Shown here: one piece after another, positions 1 through 13,900 of the stretch | Position numbering within the stretch: the stretch's first letter is position 1 | How the letters are laid out: each line of letters starts with the position of its first letter | Origin: Stratiolaelaps scimitus | Lineage: Eukaryota > Arthropoda > Arachnida > Mesostigmata > Laelapidae | Direction of reading: 5' to 3' | Length of the DNA stretch: 64,000 nt | Assembly: GCA_019614645.1 (NCBI GenBank) | Contig: JABWDB010000031.1 | Coordinates: 3,100,001-3,164,000 of the forward strand | Translations under genes and position numbers: made by a program | Notes under the pieces: generated by a model | What the model was told of the DNA's origin: nothing | Database searches by the model: none | Seen by the model: only the letters and a program-made list of their open reading frames with translations

Positions 1-2743
1 GGCGAACAGACGTTGAGATAAATGAGGAGGAACATGAGAGTCGGCGTAAATGTGGCCACGATGCGGGTCGAGTCGAGCCGAGCAAAAGAATAGAATATAC
101 GAAGGCGAATACATGGGGATACCAATCAATTAACAGCATTCGTGGCCGAATATGAAACAAAATAACATATATATACGTATATGTATATGCGTGTGCATGT
201 ATACGATAGACGCATGTCGAAAATGCGACCGTGTTGGTGGTCATCAGAGATTTCATTGGAAACAATCGGGGACACGAAGATGTGTTATCCAAGGCGATCC
301 GATCGTTCGTTAGGAGTAGGATGCAAGCGATTGATTGGCAACGACGGCCCGTTGAAAGTAATAGCGTGTTAGGTCGATGAACAGGTTCGGAGGGAGAATC
401 CGACGATGCGCCGAAGGTGAGGCGGGGGTCACCACGCAGCAGTACGGAGAATCAACACGAACGAATCCCCGTTGAAGTGTAAAGGAGAAACAATAAAGAT
501 GGAGACGATTAGAAAGAAATCAAACATTTGACCGTCATCTTCTACATCTAGTCATTTCTCTTATTTGCTATTGGCTATATATAGTACATAGTTGGTGCTT
601 ACGTGTACGGATCAGGGAGATCATAAATTCGACACAATAACCTTAGTTCAGCAGTAACCATTCATAGACGTTGTCTGCTGTCCAAGCGGTTATGATCTCA
701 AGGTGTTCTCTCCCCGCATACGAAATGAATCGTAGCGGAAAAATTAAATCAAATTAGGGCAGAAGTCGAATAATTAACGAGGGCGTGTAGTCTTGAATAC
801 TGCCAAGAAGAAATAGCTGATTTATTGAAGATGTAATCGAAACGAGCAGATTACATCGACGGCGGCGGCGGGTGATGGTTTATTCCTCTGAAGGATATTG
901 TTATTACAGCCGTTATGAACGAGGGCATCTTGGTACCGGGTGCCTTGGTAACAGAGTAGTATTTTGACCAGGTGCCACATCAGCAATACTCGTGGCATAG
1001 AGCGTGATCCTGGTGCTTTATTGTTGCTGTTGTTGTTGATTTATACATAATGAAATTACTACAAGTTGAGACACATGTTTAATCTGTTCCTATAATTACT
1101 ACATACAATTCCTTGTATTTAGTCAATTACACTTCTAGCAGTTAGCACACCTCTCGGTGTTCATACATAACCGATACCGCAGTATCAGATCATTTGTGGT
1201 CATGACCAAAGATCAGGCATTTTTTAATTGAAGAAACATAACTCGCTTAGTGTTTCTCTTTCTTGTGTGTCTATTTTCTGTGTTCTTCTTGTAAAATGTG
1301 AACTTGATACTGAAGATAGTTTAGTCTCTGGTGAATGAGGCACGATCGATTTAGATGAACGGTTTAAGAGCTATGAAGTTAGTTGAGTAGGACTAAATCG
1401 CACGGTGTGTACATTGCACAAGAAAAACAGTGATATCGTATTCTTTAAAGAAGTCATCGTTACCATTGTCACAGGAATAGAGAGGGAGGAGGCCGTCGCA
1501 TGCAAACGCTACCTACATTGAAATCATAACCTTAATGCTGATACACGAAGGGAACATTACAATTTTCCGCAGGAATTATTAATTGATCGTAGGTATATTC
1601 CCGGATTAGCAGCCTGACAAGCGATTGCCAATCATTTAATACTGACACTGTGTCAGACAAAAGATGGCGCACGGCTCTGTAGTGCTGGAAGACTACACAA
1701 TACTAGCGGGAGATTGATGAGGATCTTCGATTCGGTATTCTCGTTTGATTTTGTATAATCATCCTGTGCAATATCTAACCATAGCAATATGTGCTTCAAA
1801 ACAGAGCAACAAAAATAACGGGGAAATCCACAAAAATTGACCTTTTTGAATAAACTATTAAATTTGGCAAGCACCGATGATAGCCTTCAGCTATGAACTG
1901 CTTGAGTACAATAGTTCACCGAGATTTAGTCGAAGACAAATAGTCTGAGAGGGCGATGACTCGTTTCATATTCTACGTGCATTTGACGTTATATAGTATA
2001 GGGGTCCCTGCTCTTCCGTCCAGCAAATAGGAGATATGCACATATTTGCGGGTAAATTGCGCGTGCGGTCGGGTTCCGAAGTATTCTATAGTAGATTTTC
2101 ACGGTGTCATGAATTTTGAGATAGATAAGAGCCTGAATTATACAACTGAGAGATGCATGATGCATCTTATGCACAGGCTTCCTGAAGCCCATACCGTGAA
2201 CTCCCACCCAAAAATCCTAGGTACCGTGCAGATAATTACTCGCCTATATTAACACAATTACTAAGGATTCCGTGCATTAATGCTTCGGCAGGAACCTTAT
2301 AGAGCCTTTTTTTGTTTAGGAAAACTCCAATGGATGCTAGACCTTCGAGGATAATAGAACATGTCATCCGTTCCACCACGTTCATATCCCGCAAACGTTC
2401 CAAAGCAAATTGAGATCATGCATTAATTTCGGGAGAGCGTACCCCCTTAATCGGTTCATATGGAGTCATTTTTTAGATGCTTCTGTTTGTCTGAGATACT
2501 GGGGATGTCTGATATGTTATTATAGCTTGGAAAATGTATTGACAAATATTCGACTTCCTGTAGAGACGACCGTTTCGATTCTGGGATGGAGACCCTTGCA
2601 TCGGATGTTAGCTATGGTACCTTATAAAGTAGGTAATTTCAATTAAATATAATGAATATAAAAAACACCACGTCCCGATCGAGGCTTCTGTCCCCTGCTG
2701 AGCTAGTGCGGCAAAAACCCAGATATATACGATAAGAATATTT

Positions 2744-2749
<6 letters not shown>

Positions 2750-2777
<28 letters not shown>
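2750..2777. repeat. (TA)n microsatellite
   Basis: An uninterrupted TA dinucleotide run of about 28 bases, followed by a short TG-rich stretch. Similar shorter runs lie at 3283-3303 and 5396-5421. Confidence 0.95.
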
Positions 2778-2783
<6 letters not shown>

Positions 2784-3676
2784 CTGTGTGTGTACCGGGT
2801 CATCGGAGGATCGCGCGTGAAGTGAGTAGCAGCAAACGTTTATTGGTGCTGTAGGAAGGGATGGATGAAGGCAGAGAGCGAGAGAAGCTGTGGCCGAGGT
2901 GTAACGGCAGATTCGGAGGGAGAGATGTGGCCGTGTGTGGCCCCCAGACAGACAAGCAACGACCAAAGCGGTTAGCCAGCTATGCCGGTCTATTCACTAT
3001 TATTCACTATCCACTATTTTGAATGTTATTGCCAGTGATGGTGTAGACATGATGCTACAAGAGTGTACCTTATTACGGCGACAGATCTTGAGCATCGGGA
3101 AGATCTGACTGGGCAGCAATAGAGATAGAAATAGACGAAGATCGGGATTTCGATGGTTACTTTCGAAATGAGCCATTCGTCATCACTAATCACCATGCGA
3201 CCTTTTCCCGACAGCTCATGGGAAAGGTAGTAGTAACGGCCTTCGCGTACGGTCAACCTTAGATGGCTTGTTGACGAAGTACTATATATATATATATATA
3301 TATAGATACTCATGCTGCTGTCAGATAAGCCCTAAAATGAGATGTGACTTATCACGGGTGATTGTATTTGCATGGTGTTTGCTATGTGAACTTATGGCCT
3401 GCACTAGAAAGATTCTCACAGAACAGCTTAATTGAACTTTTAGTACGCGGCAGTAATGCCGGGAGATCTCGTTTCATTGCTGATACGTTCACATGAGCTA
3501 ACATGTTTAGGAGCACATTAGCTACGGCGAATGCGGTAGCTTGATACGTTATAGAATTCAGTGTTGTCTGCGATATTTCTAGAACTTCTCATAGTCGAAG
3601 AACGTATTGTCGAAAAATCAAATTGAACAATTAAGCTGATTGTAGAATCATCAGCAAAATCACTGACCGAGTCGAA

Positions 3677-3743
3677 AGCTAAAAAGGCCTCTGCAGAAAG
3701 GCCTTATGGGCTTTCAGCCCCAACAGGCATTTTTATTTTAGCT
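3677..3743. repeat. Nested inverted repeat (outer stem with two inner hairpins)
   Basis: The outer arms AGCTAAAA (3677-3684) and TTTTAGCT (3736-3743) enclose two hairpins: AAGGCC/GGCCTT (3684-3689 with 3700-3705, loop containing the palindrome TCTGCAGA) and GGGCT/AGCCC (3708-3712 with 3716-3720, 3-nt loop). One base is shared between the outer and first inner stem. This could be a small MITE-like remnant or structured RNA; no known family is recognised. Confidence 0.5.
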
Positions 3744-6311
3744 TACCGGTAATACGTTCTTCCAACAACGTCGCTGCATAAAGCGGACGGGGCCGAGGTC
3801 GCGCACGAGATGGTAAATATCAATTCATTATTTCTCAATAAGGACAAATACAATATACGTCGTAGTCTACATAGAGTGCACTGAATTCATCCTCCTTGTG
3901 AAGGCAAAAAATGTCCCATATTGTATAGCAGATCATTTTGTAAGACGATAATAATATTAATAATAAGTAATATTTCGTTTAATTATGCCCCAGCTGTATT
4001 AACCGAACACGGTACGTAGTTGACCAAATGAGTCTAGTTTTTACAACAAGGGAGTCGTGCCACTTAGCCACCGAAGTTGACGCTGCGGTTTAGATGGATT
4101 TGTAGCCGGTTCGTGGCTGCTAAGGGTTTTGCGAAACCGGAAGCCCCAGCTCGAGCTCAAATTCGTATGATTTAATTTTAAAAGATCTATGCGACTTGGT
4201 CCTTGCCTAGACCACAGCTTAGGTGACGATCAGTGAGCGGAGCTAATATGCGTTTGAGGCAGAGATGATGTGTACCCTTCGAAACGTCTCCCTTTATATC
4301 ATTGTGTTCGCATCCAAGAAAGGGCTTGCAAAATTGACTGAGCAAAAAACAACGTGGGCTCGATGAACAACGAAAATCGTTTTCAGCACGACAACCTCCC
4401 CCGAGGCCAGACGCAACCAGACGTCAACAGGGCCAGACGAAGGAGTGGTCGTTCGAAGGATTCGACAGCTTCGCGCAACTATTTCGCGTATTGGTTGCTA
4501 CCATGGCAGGCAAATGAAATCGTATGCGAAGCTTTGTTTTCGTTTTGAGAAAACACATGTATAAGAGCTTAGCAACAAACGAATCTTGTGTTCCTGCAGG
4601 TCTATAGATTCAAAAAGTGTCAGGCAGGGGCTTCGACGTGCATAAAGAGTTACGGTCAAAGTTCTGCTTACGGTCAAAGTTACATTTATTTTGAGACTTC
4701 CCAGGTCATTTGCAGCTGAACTTACGGGAGGCACATTTCGAGTCACCAGGGAACTACTCCGCCTTCGAGAAGCTAAGGACTATATGAATGCGTAGGTATT
4801 GGGCAATTACCCCAACAAAAAGCCATGCTACATAAAGCTTACTTTACAAGAAGCCATCATATGTCTGACTAGTCCGTCCGTGGTATGCTTTAATGGAGCA
4901 GGGACTAGTTGAAAGAAATCTGGTGATTATTGACTTTAATTATCATCTTACAAGCTCCACCCAGCCATGAAAGAGATGCAGTCAACCTGTATGTTATTCG
5001 GGTTCCATAGCTGAACTGATCGTGTCCGACAACAAAGCCGACACTGTTAGTATACTCATCCGGGAAGCACTGATTTTGACTTGGCTGTCAAACACACACG
5101 AGTCCCTAATGAAGGATGAGATTCTTGTGCACGAAGTCCTGCGAACCCGTTAAAGTAACAAACGCGATTGCAGAGTCACAGAAATCCTTCATAACTAACA
5201 AAATGCAAACTGAGCACATCACATCACAGCATATTATGTGGAACCTCTGTTTCAGCTATAACTACGGCTAATACTACCGCAACTATAGAGCCCCATCGCC
5301 CGCTGACAGCTGCTGACTGTTCCAGTTGGAAATATGTTCATTGCCACGCAACATAGGTAAATTATTGAAGTCATTAATTTGAACATTATCATCAATATAT
5401 ATATATATATATATATATATAGGCATCATTAATGTTTAAGATCAAGTGCGGGCGTCCAGAGATAATGGTATGGACAAATGCGGTTGTAAACTTCGTTTTG
5501 TAGAATCGTTCGACCTTGCAAAATGGACAGTGAGTGGTCAATTTTCTCTCGGTACTCCAGTTCTCACTCTATCAGCTGAGCGAATGAGGGTGAATCGAGC
5601 ATGCATAATGCAAAGTCAATGCCAGCCAGTCAGTTAACTAATAATTAGACAGTATATATATAATAGTATTCACAGGCAGGGGGTATGTTTCCAGTTTGGA
5701 CAAACACACTCGATGAGATGTGATGCTTCGGCGCTATGAATCAATGATGATCATAGCAAATTGAATTTACGAAGAAATTAGAGATTTTTACACATTAGTC
5801 CACCATGTCGATATAAGGAAAAATAGGCCACGCCTTGGACAACGGCTGAATGAACAGAGATGCCCTGATGTTGAGAGCTCAAGGAAGTGTCCTCGCATTA
5901 CGAAGTTAAAGCAGATGTCAGATTTTTAGATGAGTTAACTTGTGTTTGGCTACCATAGCTGCCAACCATACAGTATAAAATACATCATACGTCTGCTCTC
6001 AAATGAGCCAATCGTTTGTGTAACTTCAGCTTTCATCGACCATATACACATAAGAGATACGCGAGCTCACGTTGAAGTAATGATTATTTTTTGATGAAAT
6101 ACAATTTTCGAACACACGACCATCTGCGCTTTGTGGCCGGCTAAAGATGTTCCACCTATTAAGTCCAATTATTAACCGACGATCAGGTCTATACGCGCAT
6201 ACATAAATATACTTTGAGGTATTCAATAAGTTGAGTAAGTTGTTTAAGTAAGTAAGTTCAATAAGCAATTCAGAGAGTCACACCTACTTAAAGACTCATT
6301 GATTCACCTAC

Positions 6312-6438
6312 CTATAAAGTCGGAGTTGATGAGCAGTGTGATGGCAAAGTAGAATGCAACGGATCCCCAGATGCAGACATGATTGAATAACGTCCAATAC
6401 GTCGTGTCTACTGCTATCTGACAGTTTACAATCAGCAC
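6312..6438 (-). CDS. Flippase exon AD: M8-M9 (last exon found)
   Basis: Bounded by CGATAG and GTAGGT. It encodes [37 protein letters not shown] and NSDFI. DTxYWTxxNHxxIWGSxxxYF is the M8-M9 block. It ends in phase 1 at a good donor, so at least one more coding exon (M10, tail, stop) must follow further left. Confidence 0.97.
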
Positions 6439-7876
6439 CTATCGACAAAATGGACAACATTAGTGAAACTAGTTGATATTTGCATGCTGCTAATAACTGC
6501 TCTCAAATATGACGGCTTTGCAAATACGTACGCTCCAATCAACACACATTTGCAGAGTGAATATCTCGTATCGGCACATATGTATATACTGCTAGATATT
6601 GCTGTTTTAGTACAAACTTTGCCCAGGGTTGATATCATACATTTCTTGCCCGCAATGTGATTCCCATACTACAACAGCCAATGAGCTCTGTGAAGGGGTT
6701 AAGGTTTGATTCGAGCACAACAGATACAAGTGCTCGTATACTTCTGAATAACATATATATATATATATTTTTTGACAGCCAGCTTTTGTATTGGTCCTGT
6801 CGTGTCAGCTTACAATTATAGCTTTGTGTTTATCGATTAATAATAGCAATTTAATCCATCGCTCTACACAATTTCCACGTGAAATACAAGGGAACCTTGC
6901 AGTCGAATCAATACAAAATAGGACAGGGTCTCCACTGTTTGTCTCTCCAATACTAATCATGTTGACCTCGACCTGCCCTCAAGGTCGGTCATAGTTGTGT
7001 CCGTAATAAGTCGGAGTACAATGTCCCGAAATAATGCCACGTGCAAGGAAGCAGTGAGCTAGGCTTACTCTGTATCCCTATTAAAGGGGATAATTGTGAG
7101 AGTAGACCAGAGTCAGTTGATCGAGCCTAAACGACAAGGTAGCACCTCTGAGTATTTTCGTTCGTGTAACAAAGAACTAGTGCCAAGATCAAGATAGAAT
7201 TAAGTCACATCCGCTACAGGCCGCTCTCGTACTGCGCGAGTAGTTTAATAAACGACAAGCTAATAGAGCCTTTCCAACAATTGCATCAATCACATTAGTT
7301 ATATGAGTGTCGCAAGTACCAAAATAGTTGACACAACAGTGCCGAAGAGTTGATGTCCATCGAGATTTTCGCCACTCGGTGCGACGCTGTTGTTAAATGC
7401 TCCTGAAACAAGATGGATCGGGCAAAAACGTTCAGTTCCATTATATAAGACCCCCTACCTGTAGATTGATAAAAAGCTGTGGGTTGTATATTGTATTTCT
7501 GGCGAGATAATTTCTATATTCCGATGGCAGTATTCATAAATTTTGGAATGGATATCACAGCGTGTACTTACCGTACGGTATAAAAAATAGAACAAAGGAG
7601 GTGACGACGCCATGGGCTACACTCTTCAAAAATTCCACCTAAAATCACAATTTATAGAGCAAATATCAGTCATCCCCAATTAGAGATAATCGCTTATATA
7701 TATATATATATGCAAGGCTTTAACTTGTGCATAAATTGCATGCTCTGCAGCCTGTTAATGTAATGACATTTTGAAATATCCGTTGATGATATACTATTTC
7801 ACGACGATATCCCAAGAGGATCTTAATAGCTTCCCTTGGGGTACAAATTAATTGGAACTCGAATCACAAAGAATAT

Positions 7877-7931
<55 letters not shown>

Positions 7932-10900
7932 GTGTATGAAAGTAGTTTTGACAATTGACTGAATTACTATAGATAATTCCTTGCTGCTCACGACCTTACA
8001 CAAGCAAGATAATTCGACTCACTTTATTGAAAAGAAGATTCATGTGTCCAGGCGTGTACAGCTTCGGATATCGAATTGAATGGTAGTCATTTACGTCCTG
8101 GAACGATTATAAGCCTTTATTAGGATGAGAACCCTATATCAATACCGGTTTACACCAATTTTCAACCATATAGATTTATCCTGAGTGAACTCCTTCACCC
8201 GTAAATGAGCTCTGTAGAATGAATTAGTTCCTATTAGATTTTGATTCAAATAACACAACTAGGTCAAACTGCCACTACCACTGAAACATTCTACAGAATA
8301 ATCTTTCAATCCCAGTCTCCATCTTTTCAGTTCCATCTGCTAAATTAATCGGATCTATTGAGGAGCAATTAAATGAAATTTCGACGATTTAAGATTCAAT
8401 GATTAGTGAATATCCAATTTTTTAATACCCCACTGAAGACTCCGCGCTAAAATCATTCCTCAGGTTATCGGATACCGTTAGAAAATAACGTACAAACAAT
8501 ATTAACACAAAACGTCACGTGATAATTAAGTAGAGTGACGTGATACTAACAACAACAGAAAAAAAACATGTAAAATATCGCAGTTAAGGTGAATTATTAA
8601 CTTATTGTTAATCGTCCGAACAACAACTGACCTGATCAAAGACGCCCAATGCTATTACGGGCATCGACGTGTAGAAAACATTGTAAAATGATATAAATAC
8701 CGGATCGTACAACGTCTGAAATGGACAATAACATCCAGCTGTAAATTACTGCACGACTGGCTTGTTCAAACCGACTACCTATACGATATACATATAATAT
8801 ATAATATACAGGTATGATTTGTGGTTATTCGGTCAAATGTGGACAAAACTCGCGGCTCTCACAGAGCTCGCGAGTTGTATATATAAATAAATATATATAT
8901 ATATATACCTGAGCGGAAAACCCGCAGAAGAACGCGAACCAGAAATGGCATAATGTAAATGCGAAGTTCTTGTAGAAAAAATACCTGTAATCGCAAAGCG
9001 GAGACAATAATCACAGAATGAGAGTTGGGTGTCGTTTTAGGCGAATGAAGGGCTTTGCCCGCCACTGAAATTTGCCAATTTTAGTGGCCGTTGTTTAGTT
9101 TGAAATGCTATATAGCACAGAATACATAGTTATAATACATACCGTACAATAGTAGAATCGATTGATTATTGATTATTATCTAAGGAACTTATTGATTATC
9201 ATCCATCTTATCTGATGATCATTATATATCTTGATCATTGATTATTACCTAAGGAACCTGCACATTCGCAGGTAGGACCATCGCCCATGGACTAGTAAGA
9301 GCCGTTCGAGGAAACGGAATTGCGCGATCGAAAAGTCGGACGCCAAAACAGCCTGCATTCCCTCCTGGCCTGAAATGCCCACTCCGATATGAGCCACTGG
9401 AACAACAATCGCACAACATACATAATTATGACAAAAATTAGTATATAAAGAAAATCGTTTTTCCTCTAGTAATTTCCCAAAAACATAAGGAACGACATAT
9501 AATTAATTAACGATATATAATTAATTGACACCAATGTTGCAGCTAGTAATGTAGTGTTGAGTATCCTGTGGCACCCCATAACTTTATGTCTCGAAGATAC
9601 ATATAGGCGGAAATTTTAATAGCTGGAACCTGCTTTTTTCGACGTGGTGAAATGACCACTCATCAGTTACCTGCACGGAAAAACTGTCCATTGATGGAAT
9701 GAATTTGTTTTCTCTGTATCAGGGCACTACAGCTGCTCGTATGTGAGTTTAAAACAATAGTATAGTGTTAGCTTGACTGCTGATTACTCTGATGAACCGG
9801 GTTGAAAAGCGTCTGTTGCGCAATACGACCTGCTCAGATAGAGGTACTTATATAATTGCAAGCACCACGATACTGACGATAACACGCAAAGATTGCGAGT
9901 AAACGTTGGAAAAGAAAAATTTATATTAATTATATAATTTCTAGCAAATAAAGTATAGTTCGAGAATATAGTAAGCTCCAAGTCTATTAATAGGTGTCAT
10001 ATAGGTTAACAATCAGCTTGAATTGATTCGCGGGACGCTCGCCCAGGTACCTAGCTCGATTCTCTCTGTGTCAACCGCATATAGGTTGTTCTTCTCGGAG
10101 TTGTTTTGAACGTACTCTTGATCATGGAGACATCATTCGCTCCGTCCCCAATGGCAAGCGTAACAGCTTTTTTATGTTTCTTAACGAGATCCACCACCAA
10201 CGCTTTCTGCAGCGGAGTTACTCGGCAGCAGACGATTGCCTTACATCTGAAATGGTTAATTATTTCTTATAATCTCCCATCTGATGCTTACAAATGTTAA
10301 TTGCAAACTATCGAAATAATAGTAGTAGATTGTGGTAGAACTTTTTTGCGCTGATATTCGATGATTTTATTCTGTGGCCACAGATCGGCTTGTGCTAGTT
10401 GTTGTCGATATCAGCTTGCAATATATATATATATGGAATACAGCTTGCAATATATATATATATATATATATGAAATATTTTATAACAGAAATGTGGCGGG
10501 CTACTCACCTGCAAGCGACTTCGAGAAAGAGCAGTTCGAGGTCTTTGTCGAGCGCATGTACAAGCGAATGCCCATTAACAATTAAGGCAAAACCACCGAA
10601 CGAGTCAGAGAAGTCCCATTCACCGCCGCGGTCCCCGGGTCTTCCGTCATCATCATGGAATCTGACATCACATTAATAGCAAATAGAGTTTCGTTCGGTT
10701 TTGAAATTAATACAATCACAATTCTAAATATCGTGCGTCGGCTACAGTGCAGTTGAGTTACAAGGATCATTTGATGACTGTGTCATCGGCCACGCCTGCT
10801 TAGTGAGCTTTAAGTAACAAATACTAAACAACTTGCACACCGTCGCATACAACACATATTCTATGTACTTCGCATTGCCGACATCCATAAATACTCAAGT

Positions 10901-13900
10901 AGAGATAGAACAACCTACCGCACAATGGAGAGATCTCCGCCAGCGGCGCTCTGAGAGACGACAGATGCGATGTTTTCCCGAAATGTCCGCAGTTGCTTCC
11001 ACACCTACAGTGAAAACCACCACCAGAGGAGAGTAAGAGGCATATTGGGAAAGGCAATATCGACACCAAGCTACTCTGTGTCGATTGATCGAATTCTACG
11101 TACGGACATTTCAATGGGCTCACGAATGACCAGCTATTACGGACATACAACGCAAACAGGACAGGGAGACGAACAGCAGTAATAAGTGAAAAAAGGATCC
11201 ATCGTCTGTATAAGGAACAGAATGAGAAGGCGAGGATAATTAGAATAGGTGGATAATGGGGTGTTTGAAACAGGAAAAGCGGGCGGAGGATTCAGCCTGT
11301 GTACCTCGTCTTTTTCAGTTCCGTCCACAATGAAAATATCCACCATCTCATCTGTTAATAGCTGACACGAATAGCCAATATTGATCGCCGTCTCTGTAAG
11401 CGTCAGTCGTTCGTCAGAAATAGAACGCACATTGTTAATGCAGTTAACAACAACAAAAAATGATAATGTAAAACTAACCGCCAGTAAAAAAAAATCAGCG
11501 CTAATAAATGCTATCGAATTGAAGATTGTAGAACAATATGTAGAGGTGATGTTAACACAGTAACCACAATAGAATTGGCTATCTGTTTATTTAATCAAAA
11601 GGGTAGGATAGGATGTCCGTGCACATGTCCATCCACGATAGGATGTCCATAATAACCCGAGCAACAAAATGTTTCCTGGGTTTAATTCAAGTGGTAGATT
11701 GAATTGAACGCTGAAGTCTCATATATATATATAAACTGAGGAATATTAACCACGATGGGTCATATGTCGTGACTGCGATTACATATCGTATGCAATAACA
11801 TATTGACTAATTACCTTGTTTATCGCCAGTAAGCACCCAGAGCTTAATTCCTGCCGCAGAGAGATTAGCAATCGCCTGCGGTACCCCATCTTGAAGTTTA
11901 TCTTCGATCGCAGTGGCACCTGTACATAGAAAATATGAAATCATTCGATAACGTCGTTGAACGTTGCAAACCGTCCGTAGCAAACTACAAATATAAAATC
12001 ACAGATTCGAGGAATTCGAAGCTTCTTAGCTGAAATCGTAAGTTCGGATCCATGAGTCCCTCTCTGCTAGGGTTCTGACCACGATGCTACGCAACGCCAA
12101 AGGATCTCTTGTTACAAGACAAGCGAGAGAAAGAGATACGTTTTTTTTGTCGAAAACTTGACATCTTCATTATAACCCGTGTATGTTAGGTTGAAGGCAG
12201 AACAAAATGATTCAAGTTGGTGGTGGTATCAGACGGCGACACGCATGCATATATCTATATATATAATAGTACTCTGTATAGAGCAGAATACGCTCCAGTA
12301 ATATATATATATATTGAATGATGTCGAATGTGAACAGGCAAATCACTGCTCTTACCGATAAGTATGAGATTTTTTTCAATCTCCTCGTAGACGGCATCAA
12401 CGGCATCCTCTCTGTTCTCAAGTGTAATACTCGCCGCATGGTGTTTCGCAGTCCACTCCTCGAAATAGCCCTCATCGATATCTTTATACGCGAGACACAG
12501 TGTGCGGAGACCCTCGCCAGCAAATTTCTAACAATAGCGATAAACCCGATGAAGGAATCAGATTCGAACAACGACCCAAACAAACAACAACAACAGCTCA
12601 GTAATTACGTTGGAATAGACGAAAAAAACAAGCGTTGCTGTACATTGTTCTGTGTAGGAGACGATTGTCGAGCCGACGCATACTTTTCAAAGGACGTGAT
12701 AATTTGTTAATCAATTATAAAAGTGGGTGAAAACCGTACCCGCTGAACGTAAAACGTATATATATATATATATATTCGTGATAGAATACCAACTACAGGG
12801 AGGCCCCCACCTCCCCAGTCCCAAAGCGCATCTACCATACTTTTGTTTTAAGCTGATTCTCACTGTGTCGCTACATTTAGTAAAACACAATAATTACATT
12901 AAGGTGGTCCATGGTCTGATCTTGCTGCTCCTTGCAGCTTTCGGAGAGTCGTTCGAAGATGACCGAGTCGGCCCCTTTGCAGTAGAGCTTCAATTGGCCA
13001 TCCGGATTCCTGAACCAATGAGCCAAATATTAACAGCCTCTGGTCAAAAGTGTTTTCTGTCATAGTAATAAATCTGTTCCAAGTAGAGGATCGCACCGAT
13101 GCGCATGGTATGATCTAACGATCTATACGATGATGTAATGTGCATATGAATTTTGCCGGGTTCATCTGACCTTAACTGTGCGAAACTACAATAGGCCCTA
13201 AAGGGACAATTACGAACTACATTTTCATCGTGCAAAAAAATAACATGAAATATCTAAATAGAAATAGATTCTTTTTTGATCACATGGTAATTAATCAATT
13301 CATATCACTAATCGTTTAATTTTTAGTAGGCCGAGCGAGCCGAAGTGAAATTAAACGTCCGAATAAAGCCTTGATGTGGCTAACTATTAGCAGGGATCGA
13401 ATTCACAGGAATTTAAAGTGAGAACTAACCTCACAATGACGGACATGCGCTTGCGAACATTGTTGAAGTCGAGAATGGCGAGTAGTTCGTAGACCTCCTC
13501 CGCACCCCATACGCTAATTGTGATACTTTTCGGGGTGCGATTCTAAAAGGATATATTAAGCAACAAAAAAAAACGTCATATCGATGCTATCGCTACTTCA
13601 TTATGATTCTTTTTATTATTGTTACTATTTGTATCCATCACGAAAAAAATCGCTTTCGCGATACATCCATGAATAATGTGCTCATTTATATATATATATA
13701 TATATATGAATGCTTTGCTAATTTCTCGAGATGGTAGAGGTCTTTAGCACCTTAAATAGCTTAATACCTTAAATACGAAACCAAAGTTTCGCGCAGCGGA
13801 CGTCAGCGCCTCTTCATCAGGCGATTGGGCCTGGTACTCGAGTACTCCGTCCTTAACCTCTGACATCACCGTGTGACACAATGCCAGCAGCCTGAAATAA

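Larger units (their letters stand above)
1..6311. other. Downstream flank or last intron(s) of the flippase; no gene recognised
   Basis: I read the minus strand for the expected M10 exon (an aromatic/Trp-rich helix followed by VxxRF) and its Ser/Arg-rich tail and saw no convincing match. Open frames here are short and look accidental. One odd candidate is 4735-4783 on the minus strand: a TCCTTAG acceptor, a phase-compatible SRRRSSSLVTRNVPP peptide and a perfect GTAAGT donor, but M10 would still be missing before it. Simple repeats lie at 2750-2777, 3283-3303 and 5396-5421, and a structured inverted repeat at 3677-3743. Confidence 0.5.

Noticed and set aside
4735..4783. Small exon SRRRSSSLVTRNVPP as the flippase C-terminal tail
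   Set aside because: Phase and splice signals fit, but the obligatory M10 helix would be missing before it; kept only as a note.
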